Source: Caenorhabditis remanei
Lineage: Eukaryota; Nematoda; Chromadorea; Rhabditida; Rhabditidae
Direction of reading: 5' to 3'
NCBI RefSeq assembly: GCF_010183535.1
Contig: NC_071331.1
Location: 6,510,001 to 6,574,000, forward strand
DNA: 64,000 nt
Of this stretch, positions 19,815 through 33,273 are shown piece by piece. Within the stretch, counting starts at the first letter, position 1. Each line of letters starts with the position of its first letter. The notes under the pieces are model-generated. The model did not search any database and was not told the DNA's origin. It worked only from the letters and a program-made list of their open reading frames with translations. The translations under genes and the position numbers were made by a program.

Positions 19815-20856
19815 GATTGTCCAGAATTCATAGCAAATGTTGTTGACCTATCGGCAGAAAGAGGCGAGATGAATATAGGACGGATATAAGCTCGGATCAA
19901 GGCTATCGTACGGCCGGCCGTGGCTTTCAGGGCCGTCGAGGCCGCGGATTAACGAAATGGTCTGAATTTTTGCATATCGACTAACCTTTTGGTTCTCTTC
20001 AAGGCCGGCTAAAGAAGCGCAAATTTCCGATGGCTGGGAACTGAGATATAAAATCGCCCACCGGCCTTTTTGACAGCCTTGGCTCGGTTCACATATGATC
20101 GTAGAACTTGACGGAATGGAAGGGATTGAGAACGAGATGATGATACGGAAGTCAGTACGAAAACGAGATAAGAAAAACGCATAACCTCGCTTATAGAGAG
20201 AGAGAGATCAACTTTTACTGACTTCAGTAGAATAAAGCTGATGATTCAAATTGCATGGTAGCCAAACGAAACGCTGAGAGTCAGGATGACACAAAATTGA
20301 GATTGAAAATCATGGCAACTGATACAGCAGTCCGACGATCTCTACAGTCTGACACTGAGAAGTCGAACAGTAACAGAACCAGCACCAAAAAATTGGAAAC
20401 AGCAGTGAAAAAGAGTCCGAAGATAATTTAGAAGGGCTTCAGTAGCTTTCCGGGGAGCTACCAGACGATCATAAAAGCCCGATGATGTGACGGCGAGAAG
20501 AAAGAAGCTCTTCTCGGAGTAGCTGCTACAGTGCACAACCAGACCTTCACTATTCCAGAAGGATGGATCAAATTTGTTCATATTGCGGGTTATACTTTAA
20601 AGCTAAGTTCGACTTTCAAATGGGGAAGGTGGGTGCGTTCAGAAACCCGATCTGTCAAGTTCGGCAACGTTGGCTGTAGTCAGTTGGTTCGAACCCATGT
20701 GGGGACGTGAATTATTTTTTCTTATATTCAGATATAGAAAAAAGAGGATTCCGAACGTGTCGTCCGTTTTCGGATTAATTACGATTTACTGTAACATCTA
20801 GAAGGGTGGTGTTGAGAAGGAGGTTTAGTCGCCGTTAGGCGACGTGAACCGACTGG

Positions 20857-21600
20857 TGTAAAAATAAATGAATAGAACCAACAGAAAAAGGAGAAGAAAA
20901 AGAAGAAAAATCAGCGAAAAGACGATTTGGAAAGATTTCTCCCCAGAAAGTGTATGTTTAGCCTCCTTTTCAACTCAGTCAGTATAAATGAATCCTAATA
21001 AAGATCATGCACAGTAAGCAACTTGTTTTTCGTGCAATCGTCGAGGTTCAATCACGAATGATATCATTCTCTAATGCTAGAAGCTTTCGAATCAAACAAT
21101 ATTGAAACGGAAGTTATGAGATTACAATTCCATTATTGGGATACGGTTTAGTGAGATTTCCCGATGTACTATCTATTGAAATACAGCCAGTGAGTTTCTG
21201 TAAAATCTGATGAATGAAAATGTCAACTTTAGGAAGTTTTTTGTTGAAAAAAGTTTGGATTTCGGTAGAAACAAGCTTATTTTTGTTATTTTCAAAAATT
21301 GGATAAAGTATATGTGAAAGTACCGGAATCCTGTGACCAGACACGTTTTCTGCTCTTCGACAAACAGTAAATTCCAAAAAATGTTATTCTAAAATAGAGC
21401 AGTACCAGTTTACTGAATACTGTTTCAAAAGGATTTTCTTAATCAGAACAAAAATTGACATTTAGTTTAAACATTAATTCTCCAGTTCGTATACCGTGAA
21501 ACCTCTAATACATTACTATTAACTTCTGTATAAAACGATCAAAGAGCATCTTTTTCAAAACTGAAAAAAATTTCCGCAGTTTTCCGAAAAAAAACTATGC
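20857..21600. other. 5'-flank continuation and unique intergenic DNA
   Basis: The first ~85 bp continue the flank shared with 35327-35412. The rest is AT-rich, with no gene recognised. Confidence 0.5.
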
Positions 21601-22533
21601 GGATGTAATTTTGAAAATTAAATCACTGATAGGGTGGACATTGTCAAGTCTAAATCTTTTTGGAATTATTGCAACATTGTAACGGTACATTCAACAAAAG
21701 GTTGTTATGTTAGTTCTTTTGAGATTTATGGCAAAGCACTCAATCAAATGTTAGAATAATAGTGAAAACACTCAAAACTTCGATAAATTAATGAGCCTAA
21801 TACTTATCCAAGACTGTCATTTTTTAAACGTTAACATCACACATCACCTCAGACAGCAATTGAAGCTGCAAAAGCCGTATACAAAACTATTGCGAAACAG
21901 GACTAAAATAGATAACTTCTTTGTCATTTTTCTCGTTATTTTTGAGCGAATTTCTAGTTTTAACTCAAAAAAGATTGGTAGTAAACATTGAGCAATTAAC
22001 AAATATTTGTACCAAGAAAAGAGAGGAAATGAAAAATCGATATGAGGAAATGAAGAAGGGGGGAGAAAGGACAAGAGGAGAGACATCAGAAAGAGAGAAA
22101 ATTGAGATGATGTGGTGTCCCCCACAGGTTATATGTTTGTTCAATGGGCACCACAACGAGTCTATGAGGTACTCAGTTTGAATGATGAGTAAGGAGGCCA
22201 GTTTGCAACTTTGGAGTATTGCAGAATCAATTGGAGTTTGTTTCTAATCAAATCATTTTCAGACAGAGTTGTCTAACAATCAAACGTTTCTGATTGAAAT
22301 GGACAAGAGGGCATTTACTGTAATAGACAATTATAAAACAAACTGTTTGGAGCTGGAAAATTAATTACGTATTTTGCAAAAAAAAATGTTGCACTACTTC
22401 ACAAACAACATGAATTTACTGTAACAAAACACATCTATATTCGCAAAATACATTGTGCTGACATTTGTAATAGAGTCACCGAGACATTCATACAGCTAAC
22501 TGAATATGTTCCTAATGGCCAATGACCAGGAGT
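21600..22533. repeat. Flank module with decayed exon-like segment (copy 1)
   Basis: Shared with 35744-36470 and 46085-47290, and more distantly with 37570-37930. Its core (21970-22190) includes an open stretch on the plus strand, VNIEQLTNICTKKREEMKNR then ERTRGETSEREK, ending at a CCACAG. In the copies at 35.9 and 46.4 kb the same frame has a stop after EEMRNQ. It may be a decayed exon or a conserved non-coding unit. Confidence 0.5.
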
Positions 22534-25500
22534 AAAAATAGGTGCCGCTTCATCTCTCTAAAATTGAGGTCATTTGACCTTTCGAATTTCCAGTAAACCC
22601 AAGCAATACAGTGAAAAGTAGCAGTTTTCAATGGTACGGAAACTCAGGAAAACAGGGCACGAGAGCGTCATCCTTCTGGTCCATAATAGTATGAGACATG
22701 TCAGTTAAAATAGTCTAAACGGTATTGCTCCACCTCTCTAAAATTGAGGTCATTTTACCTTTCGAATTTCCAGTAAACCCAAGCAATACAGTGAAAAGTA
22801 GCAGTTTTCGATGGAACGGAAACCCAGGAAAACAGGGCACGAGAGCGTCATCCTTCTGGTCCATAATAGTATGAGACATGTCAGTTAAAATAGTCTAAAC
22901 GGTATTGCTCCACCTCTCTAAAATTGAGGTCATTTGACCACTCGAATTTCCAGTAAACCCAAGCAATACAGTGAAAAGTAGCAGTTTTCGATGGAACGGA
23001 AACCCAGGAAAACAGGGCACGAGAGCGTCATCCTTCTGGTCCATAATAGTATGAGACATGTCAGTTAAAATAGTCTAAACGGTATTGCTCCACCTCTCTA
23101 AAATTGAGGTCATTTTACCTTTCGAATTTCCAGTAAACCCAAGCAATACAGTGAAAAGTAGCAGTTTTCGATGGAACGGAAACCCAGGAAAACAGGGCAC
23201 GAGAGCGTCATCCTTCTGGTCCATAATAGTATGAGACATGTCAGTTAAAATAGTCTAAACGGTATTGCTCCACCTCTCTAAAATTGAGGTCATTTGACCA
23301 CTCGAATTTCCAGTAAACCCAAGCAATACAGTGAAAAGTAGCAGTTTTCGATGGAACGGAAACCCAGGAAAACAGGGCACGAGAGCGTCATCCTTCTGGT
23401 CCATAATAGTATGAGACATGTCAGTTAAAATAGTCTAAACGGTATTGCTCCACCTCTCTAAAATTGAGGTCATTTGACCACTCGAATTTCCAGTAAACCC
23501 AAGCAATACAGTGAAAAGTAGCAGTTTTCGATGGAACGGAAACCCAGGAAAACAGGGCACGAGAGCGTCATCCTTCTGGTCCATAATAGTATGAGACATG
23601 TCAGTTAAAATAGTCTAAACGGTATTGCTCCACCTCTCTAAAATTGAGGTCATTTTACCTTTCGAATTTCCAGTAAACCCAAGCAATACAGTGAAAAGTA
23701 GCAGTTTTCGATGGAACGGAAACCCAGGAAAACAGGGCACGAGAGCGTCATCCTTCTGGTCCATAATAGTATGAGACATGTCAGTTAAAATAGTCTAAAC
23801 GGTATTGCTCCACCTCTCTAAAATTGAGGTCATTTGACCACTCGAATTTCCAGTAAACCCAAGCAATACAGTGAAAAGTAGCAGTTTTCGATGGAACGGA
23901 AACCCAGGAAAACAGGGCACGAGAGCGTCATCCTTCTGGTCCATAATAGTATGAGACATGTCAGTTAAAATAGTCTAAACGGTATTGCTCCACCTCTCTA
24001 AAATTGAGGTCATTTGACCACTCGAATTTCCAGTAAACCCAAGCAATACAGTGAAAAGTAGCAGTTTTCGATGGAACGGAAACCCAGGAAAACAGGGCAC
24101 GAGAGCGTCATCCTTCTGGTCCATAATAGTATGAGACATGTCAGTTAAAATAGTCTAAACGGTATTGCTCCACCTCTCTAAAATTGAGGTCATTTGACCA
24201 CTTCGAATTTCCAGTAAACCCAAGCAATACAGTGAAAAGTAGCAGTTTTCGATGGAACGGAAACCCAGGAAAACAGGGCACGAGAGCGTCATCCTTCTGG
24301 TCCATAATAGTATGAGACATGTCAGTTAAAATAGTCTAAACGGTATTGCTCCACCTCTCTAAAATTGAGGTCATTTTACCTTTCGAATTTCCAGTAAACC
24401 CAAGCAATACAGTGAAAAGTAGCAGTTTTCGATGGAACGGAAACCCAGGAAAACAGGGCACGAGAGCGTCATCCTTCTGGTCCATAATAGTATGAGACAT
24501 GTCAGTTAAAATAGTCTAAACGGTATTGCTCCACCTCTCTAAAATTGAGGTCATTTTACCTTTCGAATTTCCAGTAAACCCAAGCAATACAGTGAAAAGT
24601 AGCAGTTTTCGATGGAACGGAAACCCAGGAAAACAGGGCACGAGAGCGTCATCCTTCTGGTCCATAATAGTATGAGACATGTCAGTTAAAATAGTCTAAA
24701 CGGTATTGCTCCACCTCTCTAAAATTGAGGTCATTTGACCACTTCGAATTTCCAGTAAACCCAAGCAATACAGTGAAAAGTAGCAGTTTTCGATGGAACG
24801 GAAACCCAGGAAAACAGGGCACGAGAGCGTCATCCTTCTGGTCCATAATAGTATGAGACATGTCAGTTAAAATAGTCTAAACGGTATTGCTCCACCTCTC
24901 TAAAATTGAGGTCATTTGACCACTCGAATTTCCAGTAAACCCAAGCAATACAGTGAAAAGTAGCAGTTTTCGATGGAACGGAAACCCAGGAAAACAGGGC
25001 ACGAGAGCGTCATCCTTCTGGTCCATAATAGTATGAGACATGTCAGTTAAAATAGTCTAAACGGTATTGCTCCACCTCTCTAAAATTGAGGTCATTTTAC
25101 CTTTCGAATTTCCAGTAAACCCAAGCAATACAGTGAAAAGTAGCAGTTTTCGATGGAACGGAAACTCAGGAAAACAGGGCACGAGAGCGTCATCCTTCTG
25201 GTCCATAATAGTATGAGACATGTCAGTTAAAATAGTTCTAAACGGTACCGCTCCAGCTATCTAAAATTGAGGTCATTTGACCTCTCGAATTTCCAGTAAA
25301 TCCAAGCAATACAGTGAAAAGTAGCAGTTTTCGATGGAACGGAAACTCAGGAAAACAGGGCACGAGAGCGTCATCCTTCTGGTCCATAATAGTATGAGAC
25401 ATGTCAGTTAAAATAGTCTAAACGGTACCGCTCCAGCTATCTAAAATTGAGGTCATTTGACCTCTCGAATTTCCAGTAAATCCAAGCAATACAGTGAAAA

Positions 25501-28500
25501 GTAGCAGTTTTCGATGGAACGGAAACTCAGGAAAACAGGGCACGAGAGCGTCATCCTTCTGGTCCATAATAGTATGAGACATGTCAGTTAAAATAGTTTA
25601 AACGGTACCGCTCCAGCTATCTAAAATTGAGGTCATTTGACCTCTCGAATTTCCAGTAAATCCAAGCAATACAGTGAAAAGTAGCAGTTTTCGATGGAAC
25701 GGAAACTCAGGAAAACAGGGCACGAGAGCGTCATCCTTCTGGTCCATAATAGTATGAGACATGTCAGTTAAAATAGTTAAACGGTACCGCTCCAGCTATC
25801 TAAAATTGAGGTCATTTGACCTCTCGAATTTCCAGTAAATCCAAGCAATACAGTTAAAAGTAGCAGTTTTCAATGGTACGGAAACTCAGGAAAACAGGGC
25901 ACGAGAGCGTCATCCTTCTGGTCCATAATAGTATGAGACATGTCAGTTAAAATAGTTTAAACGGTACCGCTCCAGCTATCTAAAATTGAGGTCATTTGAC
26001 CCTTCGAATTTCCAGTAAACCCAAGCAATACAGTGAAAAGTAGCAGTTTTCGATGGAACGGAAACCCAGGAAAACAGGGCACGAGAGCGTCATCCTTCTG
26101 GTCCATAATAGTATGAGACATGTCAGTTAAAATAGTCTAAACGGTATTGCTCCACCTCTCTAAAATTGAGGTCATTTTACCTTTCGAATTTCCAGTAAAC
26201 CCAAGCAATACAGTGAAAAGTAGCAGTTTTCGATGGAACGGAAACCCAGGAAAACAGGGCACGAGAGCGTCATCCTTCTGGTCCATAATAGTATGAGACA
26301 TGTCAGTTAAAATAGTCTAAACGGTATTGCTCCACCTCTCTAAAATTGAGGTCATTTTACCTTTCGAATTTCCAGTAAACCCAAGCAATACAGTGAAAAG
26401 TAGCAGTTTTCAATGGTACGGAAACCCAGGAAAACAGGGCACGAGAGCGTCATCCTTCTGGCCCATAATAGTATGAGACATGTCAGTTAAAATAGTCCAA
26501 ACGGTGCCGCTTCAGCTATCTAAAATTAAGGTCATTTGACCTTTCGAATTTCCAGTAAATCTAAGCAATACAGTGAAAAGTAGCAGTTTTCAATGGTACG
26601 GAAACCCAGGAAAACAGGGCACGAGAGCGTCATCCTTTTGGCCCATAACAGAATGAGACATGTCAGTTAAAATAGTCCAAACGGTGCCGCTTCAGCTATC
26701 TAAAATTGAGGTCATTTGACCTTTCGAATTTCCAGTAAATCTAAGCAATACAGTGAAAAGTAGCAGTTTTCAATGATACGGAAACCCAGGAAAACAGGAC
26801 ACGAGAGCGTAATCCTTCTGGCCCATGATAGTATGAAACATGTCAGTTAAAATAGTCCAATAGTGTTGCTCCACCTCTCTAAAATTGAGGTCATTTGACC
26901 TTTCGAATTTCCAGTAAATCTAAGCAATACGGTGAACAGTAGCAGTTTTCAATGGTACGGAAACCCAGGAAAACAGGACACGAGAGCGTCATCCTTCTGG
27001 TCCATAATAGTATGAGACATGTCAGTTAAAATAGTCCAAACGGTGCCGCTTCAGCTATCTAAAATTAAGGTCATTTGACCTTTCGAATTTCCAGTAAATC
27101 TAAGCAATACAGTGAAAAGTAGCAGTTTTCGATGGAACGGAAACCCAGGAAAACAGGGCACGAGAGCGTCATCCTTTTGGCCCATAATAGTATGAGACAT
27201 GTCAGTTAAAATAGTCCAAACGGTGCCGCTTCAGCTATCTAAAATTGAGGTCATTTGACCTTTCGAATTTCCAGTAAATCTAAGCAATACAGTGAAAAGT
27301 AGCAGTTTTCAATGGTACGGAAACCTAGGAAAACAGGGCACGAGAGCGTCATCCTTTTGGCCCATAATAGTATGAGACATGTCAGTTAAAATAGTCCAAA
27401 CGGTGTTGCTCCACCTCTCTAAATTTAAGGTCATTTGACCTTTCGAATTTCCAGTAAATCTAAGCAATACAGTGAAAAGTAGCAGTTTTCAATGGAACGG
27501 AAACCCAGGAAAACAGGGCACGAGAGCGTCATCCTTTTGGCCCATAATAGTATGAGACATGTCAGTTAAAATAGTCTAAACGGTATTGCTCCACCTCTCT
27601 AAAATTGAGGTCATTTTACCTTTCGAATTTCCAGTAAACCCAAGCAATACAGTGAAAAGTAGCAGTTTTCGATGGAACGGAAACCCAGGAAAACAGGGCA
27701 CGAGAGCGTCATCCTTCTGGTCCATAATAGTATGAGACATGTCAGTTAAAATAGTCTAAACGGTATTGCTTCCACCTCTCTAAAATTGAGGTCATTTGAC
27801 CTCTCGAATTTCCAGTAAATCTAAGCAATACGGTGAAAAGTAGCAGTTTTCAATGGTACGGAAACTCAGGAAAACAGGGCACGAGAGCGTCATCCTTCTG
27901 GTCCATAATAGTATGAGACATGTCAGTTAAAATAGTCTAAACGGTACCGCTCCAGCTATCTAAAATTGAGGTCATTTGACCTCTCGAATTTCGAGTAAAC
28001 CCAAGCAATACAGTTAAAAGTAGCAGTTTTCAATGGTACGGAAACTCAGGAAAACAGGGCACGAAAGCGTCATCCTTCTGGTTCACAATAGTATGAGACA
28101 TGTCAGTTAAAATAGTCTAAACGGTATTGCTCCACCTCTCTAAAATTGAGGTCATTTGACCTTTCGAATTTCCAGTAAACCCAAGCAATACAGTGAAAAG
28201 TAGCAGTTTTCGATGGAACGGAAACCCAGGAAAACAGGGCACGAGAGCGTCATCCTTCTGGTCCATAATAGTATGAGACATGTCAGTTAAAATAGTCTAA
28301 ACGGTATTGCTCCACATCTCAAAATTGAGGTCATTTGACCTCTCGAATTTCCAGTAAATCTAAGCAATACGGTGAAAAGTAGCAGTTTTCAATGGTACGG
28401 AAACTCAGGAAAACAGGGCACGAGAGCGTCATCTTTCTGGCCCATAATAGTATGAGACATGTCAGTTGAAATAGTCCAAACGATGCCGCTTCAGCTATCT

Positions 28501-31500
28501 AAAATTGAGGTCATTTGACCTTTCGAATTTCCAGTAAATCTAAGCAATACAGTGAAAAGTAGCAGTTTTCAATGGACCGGAAACCCAGGAAAACAGGGCA
28601 CGAGAGCGTCATCCTTCTGGCCCATAATAGTATGAGAACATGTCAGTTAAAATAGTCCAAACGGTGCCGCTTCAGCTATCTAAAATTGAGGTCATTTGAC
28701 CTTTCGAATTTCCAGTAAATCTAAGCAATACAGTGAAAAGTAGCAGTTTTCAATGGAACGGAAACCTAGGAAAACAGGGCACGAGAGCGTCATCCTTTCT
28801 GGTCCATAATAGTATGAGACATGTCAGTTGAAATAGTCCAAACGATGCCGCTTCAGCTATCTAAAATTGAGGTCATTTGACCTCTCGAATTTCGAGTAAA
28901 TCCAAGCAATACAGTGAAAAGTAGCAGTTTTCAATGGAACGGAAACCCAGGAAAACAGGGCACGAGAGCGTCATCCTTCTGGCCCATAATAGTATGAAAC
29001 ATGTCAGTTAAAATAGTCCAAACGGTGCCGCTTCAGCTATCTAAAATTGAGGTCATTTGACCTTTCGAATTTCCAGTAAATCTAAGCAATACAGTGAAAA
29101 GTAGCAGTTTTCAATGGAACGGAAACCTAGGAAAACAGGGCACGAGAGCGTCATCTTTCTGGTCCATAATAGTATGAGACATGTCAGTTGAAAATAGTCC
29201 AAACGATGCCGCTTCAGCTATCTAAAATTGAGGTCATTTGACCTCTCGAATTTCGAGTAAATCCAAGCAATACAGTGAAAAGTAGCAGTTTTCAATGGTA
29301 CGGAAACTCAGGAAAACAGGGCACGAGAGCGTCATCCTTCTGGTCCATAATAGTATGAGACATGTCAGTTGAAATAGTCCAAACGATGCCGCTTCAGCTA
29401 TCTAAAATTGAGGTCATTTGACCTTTCGAATTTCCAGTAAATCTAAGCAATACAGTGAAAAGTAGCAGTTTTCAATGGAACGGAAACCTAGGAAAACAGG
29501 GCACGAGAGCGTCATCCTTCTGGCCCATAATAGTATGAAACATGTCAGTTAAAATAGTCCAAACGGTGCCGCTTCAGCTATCTAAAATTGAGGTCATTTG
29601 ACCTTTCGAATTTCCAGTAAATCTAAGCAATACAGTGAAAAGTAGCAGTTTTCAATGGAACGGAAACCTAGGAAAACAGGGCACGAGAGCGTCATCTTTC
29701 TGGTCCATAATAGTATGAGACATGTCAGTTGAAATAGTCCAAACGATGCCGCTTCAGCTATCTAAAATTGAGGTCATTTGACCTCTCGAATTTCGAGTAA
29801 ATCCAAGCAATACAGTGAAAAGTAGCAGTTTTCAATGGTACGGAAACTCAGGAAAACAGGGCACGAGAGCGTCATCCTTTCTGGTCCATAATAGTATGAG
29901 ACATGTCAGTTGAAATAGTCCAAACGATGCCGCTTCAGCTATCTAAAATTGAGGTCATTTGACCTTTCGAATTTCCAGTAAATCTAAGCAATACAGTGAA
30001 AAGTAGCAGTTTTCAATGGAACGGAAACCTAGGAAAACAGGGCACGAGAGCGTCATCCTTTCTGGCCCATAATAGTATGAGACATGTCAGTTAAATAGTC
30101 CAAACGGTGCCGCTTCAGCTATCTAAAATTGAGGTCATTTGACCTTTCGAATTTCCAGTAAATCTAAGCAATACAGTGAAAAGTAGCAGTTTTCAATGGT
30201 ACGGAAACCTAGGAAAACAGGGCACGAGAGCGTCATCCTTTGGCCCATAATAGTATGAGACATGTCAGTTAAAATAGTCCAAACGGTGTTGCTCCACCTC
30301 TCTAAATTGAGGTCATTTGACCTTTCGAATTTCCAGTAAATCTAAGCAATACAGTGAAAAGTAGCAGTTTTCAATGGAACGGAAACCTAGGAAAACAGGG
30401 CACGAGAGCGTCATCCTTCTGGTCCATAATAGTATGAGACATGTCAGTTAAAATAGTCTAAACGGTATTGCTCCACCTCTCTAAAATTGAGGTCATTTTA
30501 CCTTTCGAATTTCCAGTAAATCCAAGCAATACAGTGAAAAGTAGCAGTTTTCAATGGTACGGAAACCCAGGAAAACAGGGCACGAGAGCGTCATCCTTCT
30601 GGCCCATAATAGTATGAGACATGTACAGTTAAAATAGTCCAAACGGTGCCGCTCCACCTCTCTAAAATTGAGGTCATTTTACCTTTCGAATTTCCAGTAA
30701 ATCCAAGCAATACAGTGAAAAGTAGCAGTTTTCAATGGTACGGAAACCCAGGAAAACAGGGCACGAGAGCGTCATCCTTTTGGCCCATAATAGTATGAGA
30801 CATGTACAGTTAAAATAGTCCAAACGGTGCCGCTCCACCTCTCTAAAATTGAGGTCATTTTACCTTTCGAATTTCCAGTAAACCCAAGCAATACAGTGAA
30901 AAGTAGCAGTTTTCGATGGTACGGAAACCCAGGAAAACAGGGCACGAGAGCGTCATCCTTCTGGTCCATAATAGTATGAGACATGTCAGTTAAAATAGTC
31001 TAAACGGTATTGCTCCACCTCTCTAAAATTGAGGTCATTTTACCTTTCGAATTTCCAGTAAACCCAAGCAATACAGTGAAAAGTAGCAGTTTTCGATGGA
31101 ACGGAAACCTAGGAAAACAGGGCACGAGAGCGTCATCCTTTTGGCCCATAATAGTATGAGACATGTACAGTTAAAATAGTCCAAACGGTGCCGCTTCAGC
31201 TATCTAAAATTGAGGTCATTTGACCTTTCGAATTTCCAGTAAATCTAAGCAATACAGTGAAAAGTAGCAGTTTTCGATGGAACGGAAACCCAGGAAAACA
31301 GGGCACGAGAGCGTCATCCTTCTGGCCCATAATAGTATGAAACATGTCAGTTAAAATAGCTCCAAACGGTGTTGCTCCACCTCTCTAAATTTAAGGTCAT
31401 TTGACCTTTCGAATTTCCAGTAAATCTAAGCAATACAGTGAAAAGTAGCAGTTTTCAATGGTACGGAAACCCAGGAAAACAGGGCACGAGAGCGTCATCC

Positions 31501-33115
31501 TTTTGGCCCATAATAGTATGAGACATGTCAGTTAAAATACTCCAAACGGTGCCGCTCCACCTCTCTAAAATTGAGGTCATTTTACCTTTCGAATTTCCAG
31601 TAAACCTAAGCAATACAGTGAAAAGTAGCAGTTTTCGATGGTACGGAAACCAGGAAAACAGGGCACGAGAGCGTCATCCTTCTGGCCCATAATAGTATGA
31701 GACATGTCAGTTAAAATAGTCTAAACGGTACGGCTCCAGCTATCTAAAATTGAGGTCATTTGACCTCTCGAATTTCCAGTAAATCCAAGCAATACAGTTA
31801 AAAGTAGCAGTTTTCAATGGTACGGAAACTCAGGAAAACAGGGCACGAGAGCGTCATCCTTCTGGTCCATAATAGTATGAGACATGTCAGTTAAAATAGT
31901 CTAAACGGTATTGCTCCACCTCTCTAAAATTGAGGTCATTTTACCTTTCGAATTTCCAGTAAACCCAAGCAATACAGTGAAAAGTAGCAGTTTTCGATGG
32001 AACGGAAACCCAGGAAAACAGAGCACGAGAGCGTCATCCTTCTGGCCCATAATAGTATGAGACATGTCAGTTAAAATAGTCTAAACGGTATTGCTCCACC
32101 TCTCTAAAATTGAGGTCATTTTACCTTTCGAATTTCCAGTAAACCCAAGCAATACAGTGAAAAGTAGCAGTTTTCGATGGTACGGAAACTCAGGAAAACA
32201 GGGCACGAGAGCGTCATCTTTCTGGTCCATAATAGTATGAGACATGTCAGTTAAAATAGTCCAAACGGTACCGCTCCAGCTATCTAAAATTGAGGTCATT
32301 TGACCTCTTCGAATTTCCAGTAAATCCAAGCAATACAGTGAAAAGTAGCAGTTTTCAATGGAACGGAAACCCAGGAAAACAGGGCACGAGAGCGTCATCC
32401 TTCTGGCCCATAATAGTATGAGACATGTCAGTTAAAATAGTCCAAACGGTGCCGCTTCAGCTATCTAAAATTGAGGTCATTTGACCTTTCGAATTTCCAG
32501 TAAATCTAAGCAATACAGTGAAAAGTAGCAGTTTTCAATGGAACGGAAACCTAGGAAAACAGGGCACGAGAGCGTCATCCTTCTGGCCCATAATAGTATG
32601 AGACATGTCAGTTAAAATAGTCCAAACGGTGCCGCTCCAGCTCTCTAAAATTGAGGTCATTTGACCTTTCGAATTTCCAGTAAATCTAAGCAATACAGTG
32701 AAAAGTAGCAGTTTTCGATGGTACGGAAACCCAGGAAAACAGGGCACGAGAGCGTCATCCTTCTGGCCCATAATAGTATGAGACATGTCAGTTAAAATAG
32801 TCCAAACGGTGCCGCTCCACCTCTCTAAAATTGAGGTCATTTGACCTTTCGAATTTCCAGTAAATCTAAGCAATACAGTGAAAAGTAGCAGTTTTCAATG
32901 GTACGGAAACCTAGGAAAACAGGGCACGAGAGCGTCATCCTTTGGCCCATAATAGTATGAGACATGTCAGTTAAAATAGTCCAAACGGTGTTGCTCCACC
33001 TCTCTAAATTGAGGTCATTTGACCTTTCGAATTTCCAGTAAATCTAAGCAATACAGTGAAAAGTAGCAGTTTTCAATGGTACGGAAACCAGGAAAACAGG
33101 GCACCGAGAGTCATC
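22534..33115. repeat. 180-bp satellite array, about 59 units
   Basis: Strict 180-bp periodicity across 10.6 kb, running into an assembly gap. Landmarks per unit: CTAAAATTGAGGTCATTT, CGAATTTCCAGTAAA, AGTAGCAGTTTTC, GGAAAACAGGGCACGAGAGC, AGTATGAGACATGTCAGTTA. Variant types differ after AGGTCATTT: TACCTTTCG (A), GACCACTCG (B), GACCTCTCG (C), GACCTTTCG (D). The left third is A/B mixtures with almost no other changes; the right part has more variants and small indels. Since 180 is a multiple of 3, minus-strand ORFs of 70-112 codons appear, but they break at indels and are not genes. Many C/D units contain the palindrome AGGTCA-TT-TGACCT. Confidence 0.97.
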
Positions 33116-33215
33116 NNNNNNNNNNNNNNNNNNNNNNNNNNNNNNNNNNNNNNNNNNNNNNNNNNNNNNNNNNNNNNNNNNNNNNNNNNNNNNNNNNNNN
33201 NNNNNNNNNNNNNNN
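33116..33215. other. Assembly gap (100 N)
   Basis: Exactly 100 N, a conventional placeholder for a gap of unknown size. It lies between the satellite array and the intron after exon 3 of ELM2 copy 2, so exons 4-5 of that gene, its 3' flank and the true end of the array are missing. Confidence 0.97.
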
Positions 33216-33273
33216 GTGTATGCTTATTTGAGTTAGTTAAAACACAAAAAATATTTTAATATTCTCAACTTAC

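Larger units (their letters stand above)
18527..20856 (+). mobile_element. 2.33-kb Helitron with paralogous empty site
   Basis: The element starts TCTTTACTATTAAC and ends CGACTGG, with a hairpin GTCGCC-GTTA-GGCGAC 13 bp before the end (20828-20843). The paralogous block at 35326/35327 reads GAGAAA-TGTAAAAATAA without interruption, so the insertion is exactly between A and T with no duplication, the Helitron hallmark. About 240 bp at the 5' end and 200 bp at the 3' end match the 531-bp element at 2551-3081. The interior has no Rep/helicase, so it is non-autonomous. It contains a nested MITE (19003-19301) and a short coding-like ORF (19590-19814). Confidence 0.85.

Noticed and set aside
30772..32873. 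Minus-strand ORFs of 70-112 codons inside the satellite
   Set aside because: They arise because the 180-bp unit is a multiple of three; they are broken by indels and stops in most units and lack start or splice context.
22534..33115. Regular 180-bp repetition considered as a CRISPR-like array
   Set aside because: Units are contiguous with no unique spacers, and the host is a nematode; it is a satellite.
33056..33259. ORF reading through the N gap
   Set aside because: Artefact of translating N bases.
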